Below, piece after piece: positions 1 through 15,579 of a stretch of DNA of 64,000 nucleotides (position 1 is the stretch's first letter; the number at the start of each line of letters is the position of its first letter). Source of the stretch: Portunus trituberculatus (lineage: Eukaryota > Arthropoda > Malacostraca > Decapoda > Portunidae); contig NC_059301.1 in NCBI RefSeq assembly GCF_017591435.1, forward strand, positions 4,117,640 through 4,181,639, in the 5' to 3' direction. The position numbers and the translations under genes are program-made. The notes beneath the pieces were generated by a model that worked only from the letters and a program-made list of their open reading frames with translations, ran no database searches and was not told the origin of the DNA.

Positions 1-92
1 AGGCAAACAAAGAGACAGGCGGATAGATCAGAACAAAAAAGTGTTGAACGAAATTAAATTAAATACGAACGTCAATCAATACCTTGGTAAAA

Positions 93-222
<130 letters not shown>

Positions 223-409
223 TTTACCTGGAAGTCGGCCAAGGTTACTCGATTCATTTCCCAAGATTTGAGCACCAAAGTTTGTCAGTGGCGGCAACTA
301 CTTTCCCGCTGCAGCCCCGCACCACGTTTTCCTTGATCAGATGTCACGCGAGGCCTCAGTTTACAGAATGGAACGTTCGGTGTTGCAGGATGGCGAGAGA
401 TATACAGGA

Positions 410-800
410 CTAGAGAAAGGAAGGGACGTATGGTTGATGGAAAATGAAAGAAAGGGAAAAGGTGGGCGGACTGAAGGTGATTGAGGAATTGAATGAGGAA
501 TGAGAAGATTTATGTTGGAAGTGGAGAAGGAAGGAAAGGCAAGATAAAAGGGAAGAAAGCCAAGATGGGAAGAGGGAAGAATGTGATGGAGGAAAGATTA
601 TGGGAAGGGAGGGAAGGTGATGGTAAGGGATTCGTGGAGAGAAAGAAGGAAGTTGAGGGAGAGATGGAGAGTAAAGGCAGATGAAAGCGAGAGCGAAAGG
701 GAAGGATTTTATGAGAAAAAAAAAAAGGAAGAGAGTTGGTGAGAGATAGAGAGAGAGGAAAGGAAAATAAAAGGGAGAGAGGGAAGGAGGAAAAAATACG
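410..800. repeat. Purine-rich (GA-rich) low-complexity tract
   Basis: Almost 400 bp of nearly pure purine on the plus strand, made of irregular GGAAG, GAGA and AAGG runs without a fixed period. Frames through it encode biased Lys/Glu/Gly or Ser/Phe/Leu strings and are not taken as genes. Confidence 0.8.
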
Positions 801-869
801 AAATTAAATGTCCTTCTCTCAAGATGCAGAGAAGACAGGAAAATGACTTCACGAATCAATACAAGTGCG

Positions 870-1500
870 GAGCGTTTTTTTTTTTTAATTTTTTTTTTAT
901 TTAGCTATTTTGACTAGCAAGTAAGAAGAAATCTCACTTTATTCTTACTCTTTCTCTTCCATTTCTTCCGTGACTTCATTTAATAAAGCTCTTATGATAT
1001 CTAACATGCTATTCCCTTATCTGTTCACTTTTTTAACTTGTTATTATCATTTCTTGTTTCTTAATACTATATACTCATAATATGCATTTTTTACTAACTC
1101 AAACTCATTTAATTTTCTAACCTTTTTCCATTATATTATTAGTTGAAGCACACACGATACCACATCCTCTCACTCATTCAACACACTTCTCCCTATCTCT
1201 GTTTATTCTTTACCCTTCGGTCCTTACCTTATTAAACCAAACACTCAAACTATCAAACCTTATCACTCATTTCCCACTGCCACATTTCATATCCCTTTCC
1301 CCTTCCTGTACCGTACAATAAGAAAAAAAGAATACCCTTAGATAAAAACATCTCACTTGTCACTCATTTAGCAACTATCTTCTCCCTTCAACTTTTTTTT
1401 ATCATATTAAACTAGACACATCAAACCATACCACTCATCAAACTTCTCAGATCCTCTCCTTTCTTTACCGTACTAAAAAACGTACTCGTAGGTAAAACAC
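870..1500. other. AT- and pyrimidine-rich unique intronic stretch
   Basis: No coding frame, RNA gene or mobile element recognised. It contains T runs and many short CTCAT/CACTCAT words, but no clear tandem period. Confidence 0.5.
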
Positions 1501-1805
1501 CGAACTCCTTCACCCTTTCCCACGTCTTCTTTTCTTCTCCTGACCCTGTTTTTCCTTAATAATAGCAAGTTTTAAGGTCAATTCTAGATAGCGTCTCGGG
1601 GGATGTAGGCCAGACCCGCATCCTGGTTTTAACAGTGCATGAGTACCATAACGAGGAGCAAGATGACCCTCGTGTCCCAGTTTCGGAAAGACAGTGACTC
1701 CAGCTGATCTGAGGCAGCGTTTCGTGCCGCCAGCGTCCCACAGGAGCCAGGAAATTACAGGAAGAAAGATGGTGGAGTGATAATGGCGCGCACTGATAAG
1801 GGAAG

Positions 1806-1808
<3 letters not shown>

Positions 1809-1861
<53 letters not shown>
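1809..1861. repeat. (GA)n microsatellite
   Basis: Uninterrupted GA array of about 53 bp. Confidence 0.97.
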
Positions 1862-1865
<4 letters not shown>

Positions 1866-1912
1866 AATGAGGTTTGTCACACTTCATTACGAACAAAATA
1901 GACAAATCGTCT

Positions 1913-1913
1913 C

Positions 1914-1944
<31 letters not shown>
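1913..1944. repeat. (CAGA)n tetranucleotide microsatellite
   Basis: About seven CAGA units, 50 bp after the GA array. Confidence 0.95.
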
Positions 1945-2345
1945 TGTGCAAAACGTTGACTTTTAAAAGTAGATAGAGAAAAAAAAAATAGGACTGAGAC
2001 AACGACGCAAATAATGAAGAATAAAGATGATGGACGATAGACAAATGAATAAGTATACAGAAAAGTAAAATGATAATGAATGCAAATGATGAGAAATGAA
2101 ATACTAACGAATAAAAGTTTGAGCTAATTAGATAAAGTAGAATAAAGAATACAAAGTAAAAAAATGGAAAAAGTGCAAGACATATTTTACTTGCGAGAAA
2201 AAGAAAAGAAAGAAAACCGAGCAAAATGGAAAGACAAACTAACACAGGCAAAAAAAATGTTGAAAGATAAATACCAGAGCAGCAAATGAGCCAACTTTTT
2301 TTTCACATCCTTTCTCTCTTCTCTCCTTGTGTCAATTTCCTTCAA

Positions 2346-2347
<2 letters not shown>

Positions 2348-2435
<88 letters not shown>
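2348..2435. repeat. (AC)n microsatellite
   Basis: Uninterrupted AC array of 88 bp. Confidence 0.98.
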
Positions 2436-2437
<2 letters not shown>

Positions 2438-2784
2438 AAAAGAAAAATGTAACCGAGGAAATAGTCTTTACATAACTGGTTGCGTGATTTCTCTTTGCAT
2501 TTTCATTACTCTGTTACGCTCAGTTTATAATTATTGTTCTACGTTGTCATTGCATCCTTACATTGATGACCGGGAAGTCTTTCAACGTAGACAAGGCCCA
2601 ACCTAACGTTGGAACTACTACCCTTTACCAAAGAATAAACAAACAGAATATTGTATTGATCGCTGAATATGTTTATCCTTCATATGAAAACACCGATTGT
2701 CCTGATTGTGAGAAAAAGCAATATAATGTATGTGGATCCGATAAATCTTGCAAGACGAAGAATGTGGAAGGAAGCTCATAATGA

Positions 2785-3030
2785 GGAACAGATTACGGAA
2801 GAAAGCTCAGGATAAAGCTGAGATTTCAGAGAACTCAGAATGGTATAGAGAATACAGACGAAAACTCACGATAAAGGAGAGATTACGAAGAAAGCACAAA
2901 ATGATATAAATAATACTGAATAAAGCTTAGAATGAAATAGAGAATACTGAAGAAAATTCAACATAATATAGACGATACGTAATTAAGCTTAGGGTGAAAT
3001 GGAGAATACCGAAAGAAACTCGGACGAAAT
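2785..3030. repeat. Degenerate minisatellite next to receptor exon 4
   Basis: Repeated words such as AGAATGRNATAGAGAATAC and GAAGAAARCTCA recur every 35-40 bp or so across about 250 bp, with substitutions and indels. The block ends about 30 bp from the donor of the exon at 3060-3229. Confidence 0.6.
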
Positions 3031-3059
3031 ACATTAAAAGAATGGGATTTTGTACTCAC

Positions 3060-3229
3060 CGAAAGACCATCATCTCTTGACGGTCGGCCTCGCGGTAGAT
3101 CTTGAAGTACATGACGAGCATGATGATGCCGGGGATCCAGAAAGACACGCTGGAGCTCACCACGGCGTACACCACGTTCACTTTGAACTCGCACAGGCCC
3201 GGCGTGGTGGCCTGGCGGTCCAAGTGCTC
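3060..3229 (-). CDS. OctbetaR: Octopamine beta receptor, coding exon 4 (ECL2, TM5, start of ICL3)
   Basis: This 170-nt exon encodes residues 225-280 and two bases of codon 281. The acceptor reads CCTCACAG before GAG at 3229, and the donor reads GTGAGTAC from 3059. It begins with EHL, which continues the WYTTQ of the previous exon, as in insect octopamine beta receptors. C237 is the ECL2 cysteine expected to pair with C153. TM5 carries SSSVSFWIP: S249, S250 and S253 are at 5.42, 5.43 and 5.46, the usual catechol or phenol contacts in amine receptors, P257 is 5.50 and Y265 is 5.58. It ends in the EADRQE motif typical of the start of ICL3 in this family. The following exon (rest of ICL3, TM6, TM7) is not in the window. 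GC content is well above the flanking intron. Confidence 0.95.
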
Positions 3230-3279
3230 CTGTGAGGCGCGGAGGAGAGAATGGTAACTGTGAGAAAACGATGGATAGA

Positions 3280-3440
3280 TTGATTATTAGATAGATAGAT
3301 TGATAAAAAAAAAAAACATGAATAGAAATAGTGACAAAAATGCAGACATGCAGAGTGACCGATTGACGAAGTGGTTTCCTAACTGACTAACTGACTGACT
3401 GACATTATTTGATTGATTGATTGATATACAGACTGACAGA
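3280..3440. repeat. Degenerate GATT/GACT tetranucleotide repeats
   Basis: Scattered TGATTGAT, CTGACTGA and TAGATAGA runs over 160 bp. The same sequence style recurs at 11090-11347 and 54890-54980. Confidence 0.75.
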
Positions 3441-3545
3441 CTAGCCGGCTAACCGTGATCAATCAATAGAACTATGGATATGCAGGTAAGTAGAGAGATA
3501 AGAAAATGGATTGATTGAAAGAGGAGCGTTAACGAGGGTCATATG

Positions 3546-3548
<3 letters not shown>

Positions 3549-3610
<62 letters not shown>

Positions 3611-3614
3611 GTGA

Positions 3615-3655
<41 letters not shown>

Positions 3656-3681
3656 TGTGAGTGTGTGTGTGTCTGTGTGTG
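3549..3681. repeat. Compound (GA)n(GT)n microsatellite
   Basis: A GA array (3549-3607) passes through GAGT units into an interrupted GT array ending near 3681. Confidence 0.95.
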
Positions 3682-3845
3682 TTTCAATCAGGTTGCAATT
3701 ACTAATGATGACATCGACAAGTAAGCCGAGACAGGTAATAATGAGCAGGATGAAGATAAAGAAAAATCAGGAAATATTGAATGCCAGTCTTGATAGTAAC
3801 AATGACAATAATGATGCAGTAATAGTTATAATAATGATAATGATA

Positions 3846-3847
3846 AC

Positions 3848-3896
<49 letters not shown>

Positions 3897-3897
3897 G
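3846..3897. repeat. (AAT)n microsatellite
   Basis: About 17 AAT units. Confidence 0.97.
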
Positions 3898-4000
3898 ATA
3901 AATCATTACGTATTGGATGAGAGAGGTACTGAATAAATGAGACAAGTTTGTAATTGAATAGCAAGAAACTTATTAATTAGCAGGATGTACGTGTATATCG

Positions 4001-4001
<1 letters not shown>

Positions 4002-4064
<63 letters not shown>

Positions 4065-4080
4065 ACAGACACACATACAC
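4002..4080. repeat. (AC)n microsatellite with degenerate right end
   Basis: Pure AC to 4059, then interrupted ACAT and ACAG units. Confidence 0.96.
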
Positions 4081-4188
4081 ATGGATGGAAATGAAATTCG
4101 TTGAAGAGAGAGAAGTACATTTTATAGGAAATGTGAAATTGAAATGTTGAACCGAGCAGTTAAGCCTTGGAAGAGAGGAAAGAAGAGA

Positions 4189-4290
4189 TGGAGGAGGAGG
4201 AGGAGATGGAGATGCAGGAGGAGGAGGAGGAGGACAAGGAGGAGGAGGAGGAAGAGGAGGAGGACGAGGAGGAGGAGGAGGAGAGGGAGA
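4189..4290. repeat. (GGA)n interrupted tract
   Basis: GGA/GAG triplets with a few substitutions over about 100 bp. The plus strand is G-rich in closely spaced GG pairs and could form a two-tier G-quadruplex or a triplex; this is inference. Confidence 0.93.
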
Positions 4291-4424
4291 TGGTGGTGAT
4301 GGTGGAGAGAAGAAGAAAGGTAGCATTACTTATGTCAAGGAGATAATCTTGTCGGTATTCTTATATCCTTGAAATATGCGCAAATACTTTCATCTCTTGA
4401 TTTCAGTAAATATTGCATGTAATA

Positions 4425-4489
<65 letters not shown>
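4425..4489. repeat. (TAG)n microsatellite
   Basis: About 21 TAG units. Similar arrays occur at 16819, 18735 and 20314. Confidence 0.97.
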
Positions 4490-4576
4490 ACAGTAGTAGA
4501 AGTAGCAGAAGTACACATAGCAATAGCAGTATCATTATTCAAACCATCACCAAGAACGTATTGAACTATCAGGAAA

Positions 4577-4681
<105 letters not shown>

Positions 4682-4700
4682 GCTGACAGAGATGGAGTAC

Positions 4701-4839
4701 CTGGGTCGTGTACCATCCCAGGAAGATTGGCAGCACTGAGATGAAGAAAGGACTGAGCCACGCCACGGCCAGCATCAGACTCACTGTTCTCACCGTCATG
4801 CGTAGCGGATAGTCCAGGGGCTGCACGATGGCCGTGTAT
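4701..4839 (-). CDS. OctbetaR: Octopamine beta receptor, coding exon 3 (ICL2, TM4, ECL2 start)
   Basis: This 139-nt exon supplies the last base of R178 of the DRY motif and residues 179-224. The acceptor is CCTTACAG before A at 4839; the donor is CAG/GTACTC at 4700. The frame reads Y179-TAIVQPLDYPLRMT (ICL2), then TM4 with W205 (4.50) and P208, then PIFLGWYTTQ leading into ECL2. The AIV-PL-YP and PIF-GWYTT strings are characteristic of octopamine beta receptors. Position 180, right after DRY, is Thr; as I recall, the insect relatives have an aromatic residue there. The exon ends in phase 0 and joins EHL of the next exon. Confidence 0.95.
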
Positions 4840-4879
4840 CTGTAAGGGGAGAGGAAGGGAAGGGAAGGAAAGGAAGATC

Positions 4880-5875
<996 letters not shown>

Positions 5876-5879
5876 AGGA

Positions 5880-6860
5880 ATAATGATATTGTTTCTGAAT
5901 ATCTGAGTGTACGGTAATAATCTATTATAATTTGAGCTTAATGATATTTTTCAGTGTGAGGTTAGAGAATAAATACCTCAAAAAAACATCAACAATAAAA
6001 GACACAAGAGCAATTAAAATCTGGTGTGATGTAGTTATACTTTTGTTCAGTAAAATAACTCAGGAGTACTCGAGCCAGTTAACAGGTGTCACTTTGCCAG
6101 CAGCTGCCACTGCGGTAATTGGTGTCAGCGTACAGGAATAATGGTATTGTCTTCAAAACACCAAACTGGACTAGAATTTATGTTTAAACGTTTACCTTGT
6201 AAAGAAAGAAACCCAGACACAATACACACCACTCGCGCCACGCCTCCGCGCCGCCCACTGGGAGACTCAAGTTTGTGGAGGAGCCCCGCGGCAACTCCTC
6301 GTGCTAAACAAACTGTCCCCTCTCAGCCAGGACTGCGGGACGAAGGGTTATTTTTTCTCTCTTTCCTTTTCGTATTTCTTTTTTTTCATTTTCTCGAATG
6401 CTTTTCAAGGTATTTCGCTTGACACCAGTATTTTATTTCCAAACATTTCAATATGTCTTTTTTTTACTTGATAAATTAAATGTACCTCATTCACCTACTG
6501 ACCTCTTCCTGCAAACGTTCGCTGTAAAATACATGGACTTAAAGCAGCCTGAGTCGAGCGTGAGGTGCGGGTCGTGCCTCACAGACCCAGTCGAACGGAA
6601 AACAAATACTACTCATCATAATATCCCACCTTGGTCAAACAGCGGGCACGCGTAGGATAGGACACTCGTGGCAAGGTGAAGACCAGCGAGGCCTTGATAT
6701 TTTTCTGCACTGATCTGGTTTTATTGCCGTAAACTTCGCCGCTTTTCCGCGCCATCACTCGCTGGGGCTCCGCGTTTGGGAAATGACTTGTACAATTCCC
6801 GTGTATTGATGTTAATAATGAATTGTTTCTTTGGTTGTCTTCTTAGACTTGTAGTAGGAC
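5880..6860. other. Unique intronic stretch with a GC-richer core
   Basis: The 6225-6330 part is GC-rich and CpG-containing and lies in small open frames (6141-6422, 6398-6655 plus), but these have no recognisable domain, no paired splice sites and low-complexity ends. No function assigned. Confidence 0.45.
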
Positions 6861-6868
6861 AAAGTTTT

Positions 6869-6869
<1 letters not shown>

Positions 6870-6924
<55 letters not shown>
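6870..6924. repeat. (GA)n microsatellite
   Basis: Uninterrupted GA array of 55 bp. Confidence 0.97.
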
Positions 6925-6926
<2 letters not shown>

Positions 6927-7269
6927 AAGACATCCATCAAAATCTTCCTTCCCTTGCAGAACATAAATCATCATCCTTTGTTTTCCTTCCCACTCACTGC
7001 CTTATTTCAACAGCAGAAGGAGAAGGACTAGATATAAATGCACACAGACATGGAGTAATTTTGTGCTCTTTGAAGATACACGTACTTTCATCTTTCTTCC
7101 ATCCAACTTCTTTCTTTTCTCCTACACGCGCATTGGTCTGTCTTCTTCAACAGTGAGACGGAACCAGAGAACCCAGAGTCTCAAATCCTGTTAAGAAATA
7201 GCAACCCTCTCTGCTCCTTGATGCATGTTTCCTTCCCTCTACGACGTGAACCCTGCGTGTGTTATCTAT

Positions 7270-7271
<2 letters not shown>

Positions 7272-7301
<30 letters not shown>
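7272..7301. repeat. (GA)n microsatellite
   Basis: Short GA array. Confidence 0.95.
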
Positions 7302-7303
<2 letters not shown>

Positions 7304-7397
7304 TACTATTTTTCATGTTGAATTTACTCTTTCCTTGTTTTTTATAGTTAATATTGATGTTCTTATCACTGTTGCTTTTGTTCTTTTTCTTGTCATT

Positions 7398-7409
7398 GTT
7401 GTTGTTGTT

Positions 7410-7491
<82 letters not shown>

Positions 7492-7516
7492 TTGTTGTTG
7501 TTGTTGTTGTTGTTGC
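7398..7516. repeat. Compound (TTG)n(CTG)n(TTG)n microsatellite
   Basis: About 24 CTG/TGC units (7418-7488) are flanked on both sides by TTG units. Six frames give poly-Leu, poly-Ala, poly-Ser or poly-Asn strings, none of which belongs to a gene. CTG arrays form hairpins and are length-unstable in other animals (established knowledge). Confidence 0.97.
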
Positions 7517-7576
7517 TCTTGTTTATGTTGTTGTTCTTAATCATTACTCTTGCTGTTATGTTTTTGGTGAGATAGA

Positions 7577-7700
7577 CTAACAGAGACAGACAGACAGACA
7601 GACAGACATAGACAACCCAAACAGACAGATAGCTCAAAACAGGCAGACAGCCCAGATAGACAGGCAGCCCAGACAGACAGGCAGCCCAGACAGACAGACA
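7577..7700. repeat. (CAGA)n and CAGACAGGCAGCC minisatellite
   Basis: A CAGA array passes into several imperfect copies of a unit close to CAGACAGACAGGCAGCC. Confidence 0.85.
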
Positions 7701-7984
7701 AAGGAAGAGAGTGAGGCTAGGTAGGGAAGGAGGGTAATTTTTTCCATTCAGGGCAGCAGGCCTTGCACGCTCACACGCTCGCTATTAATGTTGACCTAAA
7801 ACACAAAAGTCTGCCGCTACATTTTTAGTCTGCACGCGTATGAAGCAGAGAAAATAAAACGCAGTGCAGGTGGTTGTAATATTCCGTCATGCAGTGCGTG
7901 AAGAAAAATACATAATAATATGTCTTGCCTTCTATACGATTAATGGCGAAAAAAATAAGAACACAAAAAGATGGGAACCTGCAA

Positions 7985-8285
7985 GAAGTCATCACATCTA
8001 TACGTGGCAGTCCTTTCACGAAGCATACCTCCCTCCTCCCACTTGTCGTCCCCATCCATAAATCAGTCTAACCGTCTTTTAAAGCTCCCTAATGACTCAT
8101 CACTAACAACCTGACAATTGAGTCCGTTCCATTCAACTATTACTCTGTTTGAGGAGAAATTCCCCAATATCTTCTTTTTTAAATCCTAACCTTATTATCC
8201 TTTAACCCATCAATTTTTGTGCTATCTTGATTACTGATCCTGAGATTTTTGCTTAGGTCATCTTTGTTGAATCCTCTATAGTCTA
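7985..8285 (-). mobile_element. Relic of a non-LTR retrotransposon 3' end
   Basis: The sequence TCCATAAATCAGTCTAACCG, the AAAGCTCC(C/T)TAATGACTCA block and GAGTCCGTTCCATTC match the 3' coding end of the larger relic at 47080-48296 and another copy at 18235-18530. Read on the minus strand this is the degenerate C-terminal part of a reverse transcriptase ORF and its 3' UTR. No frame is intact. Confidence 0.7.
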
Positions 8286-8289
8286 TACC

Positions 8290-8735
8290 GTTAAAGGACT
8301 ACCAGTGAAGGATTATCAGTGAGGTGTGTGTAGTTTCTTCCTAGCCACTTGTTTCTCACTCCTTGTATCTCTGAAATCTTCCTTCCTTCCTCTCACTACT
8401 GTCCGGTTTATGCTGTCTTGCCATCCATCCTTCTCTCACGGGCAGTTGACCTTATGCTCTTACCCTTCATTTAATATACACAGAAAATAAAATCTTCAAT
8501 GGTTTACTTGACTGCCTAAACACACTCTGTTTGCTCCTCACATTATCACCTTGACGCGCTTATACCACCACCACCGCCACCACCATCACCGCAACTACTA
8601 AGACACTGCATCCTCACCATTTTCTCCCCCGTCAGCTCCTGTCATGCCGCCTCCTCACATCACGTAGTACCTTCTGCTCCACGCCTGCACCATTACACCT
8701 CAGTATATCAAGGAGTGCAGCTGTTCTTGCATGTA
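8290..8735. other. Unique intronic stretch, pyrimidine-rich
   Basis: No gene recognised. It includes a short CCACCACCGCC-type triplet run near 8565-8590. Confidence 0.45.
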
Positions 8736-8747
8736 TATATGTATTGG

Positions 8748-8868
<121 letters not shown>

Positions 8869-9399
8869 AAGGGGATATATTTCTTTCTGTAGATCTTACT
8901 TAACTGTGTTCGTCCGTCACTGTCCCTAATAGCTCAGTGCAGGTCAGGTTTTCATAAGGACGCCCCACATTTGTGCTGAAAAGCTGTCTGATGAAAGGGA
9001 CGCAAATTAAATAATCCTCGTTTTCTGAGTCTGGCAATGATTCTGAAAAAAAGCAAGTAATTAAACAATGCATTGGGGATCTTGAAAATTACATTGAGAT
9101 GCTCGAAGTGACGGATGGACGTAGAAACAGACATGACAGATCAGTAAATGGGCAGAAGAGCAGAGGAGTGATTGATTGATTTTTTTTTTTTCATATATAT
9201 ACTTATCAATCTGTGTTCTTCTTTGTCTGAACGCCACTCGTCTCATTATCATTTGTTGCATTTCAAGACGCTTATCCTCCACTCTGGAATGATATCTTTT
9301 ACCTCGCCTTGGAGACTGGCACCGTAGTGGAACCTTTTTCTTTCGTTCTTTTTTGTAGTTAGTGCCACTCTGGTATAAAGAAAAGTGCCTTGCTACACT

Positions 9400-9605
9400 T
9401 TTCTTCTTCTTCTTCTTCTTCTTCCTTATCATCTGCCTACTCTCCATCTTCCCCCTCCTCCTCCTCCTCCTCCTCCTCCTCCTCCTCCTCCTCCTCCTCC
9501 TCCTCCTCCTCCTCCTCCTTATCATCTGCCTTCTCTCCGTCTTCCTTCTCCTCGTCATCGTCCTCCTCCTCCTCCTCCTCCTCATCATCATCATAATCAT
9601 CACTA
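9400..9605. repeat. Compound (CTT)n(CTC)n(CAT)n triplet tract
   Basis: CTT units (9403-9424), a long CTC array (about 9451-9520), a second CTC block near 9560 and CAT units to about 9605. The long Arg-rich and Glu-rich frames over this tract are artefacts. Confidence 0.95.
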
Positions 9606-9803
9606 TCTCCATCATCTTCACCATCACTAACTTGCATGACTTTCCTTCAGAATAAAGGGTTTTCTTGGCAGTGAGGGCGAGGCTTGACAAACAACAGGAC
9701 GTCTCGACAGGTGGCCTACACACACCATGTCAAGGAGGCGAAGTTAGAGCTTAAGGTTATAATACTACATGTGTCGACTTTGAGACACGTTCATGCATCC
9801 CTT

Positions 9804-9989
<186 letters not shown>

Positions 9990-11085
9990 CAATCATGTAA
10001 AGGGTGCTCAGTTGCATTTAAAGAGCTGGAAGTTTAAAGAGAAGAGCCACACGCGTGAAATTACTCTTAGTCTCATTTCCTGCAAGAGCTTATCGCCTTG
10101 TTTGTTTAGATTGCTTTTATTTTTTGTGTGTGGTGGGATGTGGGTGAGGGAGGGGATAATATGATTTGCCTTTATATAATGAGAGAATAAAGGATTTTCT
10201 CTTCAGTTCACACGCATAACTTAACATTAGATTTGTGCAGTTTATTGTGTTGATCCTGAACTTTCATTTAATGTAACACTTTGAGGTTTATTTTATCTAT
10301 TTGCTTTCATTCTCCTTCACTTACTTATCTATTTCTAGTGAAACATGAATATAGACACTACTAAGTCACATTCCACGTGTGGGTCAGCTTTACGTGGCAT
10401 GACTTTATGTTTCATTCAGCTCAAAAGAATCGCTGCACCGTGCCTGACAATAACGGTGGTGAGAAAAAATACTGATGCTAATTCGCAACACTGGCTTATC
10501 GACAGCTTAATGCTCCCTCTTCCTTGTCAGTGCGTGTCTAGTGTGTGTATTTTCACTCATCTTGGCTTGTGCTAGATGTGAAGGAATAACACTAGCTCAT
10601 CCACAGCTTTGTGTAACCCTCCTTGGCAGTGCTTGTCTGGTACAGCTTAATCGCTATTATTTCTGCTTGTGCTATATGCTGTGAAGGAATAAGTCTTCGA
10701 AGTGACAAATGTTTCAACTAAATAAATTTCGTGACTACTAGTCATCTTGGGTGCCTAGATAACTATCTTATTTTTATTATCAAAGCAATCGGGTCTAGAA
10801 ATGAATTTTGATGGATAATATTACCGTCTCCTTAATTGTACACAAATATGTGAGCTTGTAATGCTAAACTAAAATTTAATCTTTAGAAAGAATTCCATTA
10901 TTTCATTTGCTAATTTGTTCATTTTTGTTTTTCTACAAACCCCAAAAGTTACAAATCTTACATTGTATTACATTGCATTAATCGCTTTTCTATGATATTG
11001 ACAACGTGGTTATAAGAAATGTAAAAAATGCTGAAAATTTCTCCCAACAAATTTGCAATTTCTTTTCGGGATACAATGCACATAT
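9990..11085. other. Unique intronic stretch
   Basis: AT-rich sequence without a supported gene. The 76-codon frame at 10345-10575 (plus) has no recognisable domain. Two loosely similar segments (CTTGTCAGTGCGTGTCTAG near 10524, TTGGCAGTGCTTGTCTGG near 10622) suggest an old short duplication. Confidence 0.45.
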
Positions 11086-11089
11086 ATAG

Positions 11090-11347
11090 GCTGATTGATT
11101 GACTGACAGACTAATAAGTTGATTGGTTGACTGATTTATTGTTGAGTTGATATGGTGACTAACCGACTGACTGACTTATTGACTGATTCACTAACTGACT
11201 GACTGACTGAATGATCGAATGACTGATGGAATGAATGATTGATTGAATGATTGATGGAATAATTGATTGTTTGATTGATTAACTGACTAACTAATCAATT
11301 CACTAACTGTCTGGCTGGTTTCCGGACTGACTGATTAACTAACTGTC
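11090..11347. repeat. Degenerate GATT/GACT tetranucleotide array
   Basis: About 260 bp built of TGATTGAT and TGACTGAC words with frequent single-base changes. Confidence 0.9.
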
Positions 11348-11731
11348 AGGCTGGCTCTGCGGGGCCACAACACAAAACACGGTCACATAACCTGCATGCT
11401 ATTAACGTGGACTCATAGACTACACTTGCTCTTACAGTTGATACTATTTACCCAAACGGAATTACTTTTCTGAACACTCAATTTATGACCTTAAGAACCT
11501 GCCACACAAAGGTACAACTAAGGCGATGACATGCGATGGTTCAGCGTAACACCAGCGACAGGAGAACAGGCACGCCACTCGGGATACCTGGCTGCTCTCA
11601 CATTTCCTGCCCTGCTTACTGCTTTCTTTGTTTTTTCCAGTTCCTTGAATTGTCCTTAATTTTGCTCTATCTCAAGTAATTGTAGTCGACCTTAGTTTTA
11701 CTTTCTGTGTTAATGGCATCTTCTAAATAGC

Positions 11732-11976
11732 TTTTTTTTTTTTTTATGTTATGGCCTATAGCGCCTGTAAGTATACTTGAAGAGTATGTATGGGAAGCGC
11801 AGGCAGTTTTATTTATAGTGGTACCCATATTAAGGCCGATATCACCACCCAAGCGCATCTTCGGTGTAACCATCTAGAACTTGGGAATTATGGTGACAGT
11901 ATGTGGTGGGATTCGAACCTACGCGTGGACGTCTGCCTGATCCCACGCTCATCACCTTATCCACTACGCCAACGCC
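11732..11976 (-). mobile_element. tRNA-derived SINE, third family, copy 1 (internally deleted)
   Basis: Read on the minus strand it starts with a tRNA-like head (box B word GTTCGAATC near 11915, box A region near 11960) and ends in a poly-A tract, seen here as the T run at 11732-11745. It matches the copy at 46712-47021 but lacks about 25 bp near the tail and about 45 bp in the middle. Confidence 0.75.
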
Positions 11977-12276
11977 TCCCTGATTTGATAGTTTTTTTTT
12001 TTTTTTTCCAGTTACCGTCTTGCATAAAAACATTTCAAAATTATAGATAGCATGAAATCAGGTTTCATATAGAATGGCAAATGAATGTAATGGACTCAAT
12101 TATCAGGTTGTCATTAACTAGGGAGCTCTAAAAGACTTGACAAACTTATAATTAAATTTGACAGATGTAAATAAGCAGGTATGTTTCATATGAAAACTGC
12201 AGCTTTCATTATTATTATTTTCTTTTCAGTTCATATGTGCTTATCCTTTTAGCAATGTTTTATTTTGGGATGGATC

Positions 12277-12447
<171 letters not shown>

Positions 12448-12687
12448 CGAAGTCAGTTTCAGCGATTATCAAAATATGATCTAACTTTCCTTGTTAATCG
12501 CTTTAAGAACTGCTTCCTATTGAGGGCAGCAAGCATTCCCCGTCACCCTGCAGCCACCAAGGCTTAGATCATGTTCGGAAGTCTTTGACGTATTAAATAT
12601 TTACCGTTCATGTTTACTCCTTCATTTTTCCTTTAGTCAGTTAAGCTTCGTGGAAATGCTCTCATGACACGGACACATATAAAGACG

Positions 12688-14975
<2,288 letters not shown>

Positions 14976-14980
14976 GTTTC

Positions 14981-14998
14981 ACACACACACACACACAC
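14981..14998. repeat. Short (AC)n microsatellite
   Basis: About nine AC units. Confidence 0.9.
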
Positions 14999-15429
14999 TT
15001 CATCTCTTTAACCCACCCACCCTCCCTCTTTCCCTCCCTCCCTCTTATATCAGTTCACTTCCTTAACACGCAAGCAAAACAACTCCTTGAAAACTAACAC
15101 GACGCCCTATCATGTCTCGCGTCCCAGCCATTGCTCCTTGTTGCTTCTCCTTGACATACATTGAGTTATGACGCGGGCAAGGTTTGGTAGTCACGGTCAC
15201 GTCTCTCAAAGCGCCATCATTCCCTCGGGTTCTTAATCCTGAGCTATGAATAAGAACAAGTGTGGGAGGGAAGTTTGTTTGCTCACTCACTTGCTGCTTC
15301 GCTATTCCGTGAGAGGAGAGGAGTAAGGAAGTGGGTGAAGTATTTATATGGGTCAGTTTTGTCATCTTCAGTGTTCTCATTAAGAGTTATTACTGTGTCT
15401 GAGTGGATGTCTGTCTCAAGTCTTCTTCT

Positions 15430-15577
<148 letters not shown>

Positions 15578-15579
15578 AC

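Noticed and set aside
7218..7637. Poly-Ala, poly-Leu, poly-Ser and poly-Asn frames resembling homopolymer-rich proteins
   Set aside because: Every frame over a CTG/TTG array gives such strings; no splice sites or conserved flanks.
9061..9723. 220-codon Arg/Lys-rich frame on the minus strand
   Set aside because: The charged core is translated CTC/CTT triplet repeat; flanks show no domain.
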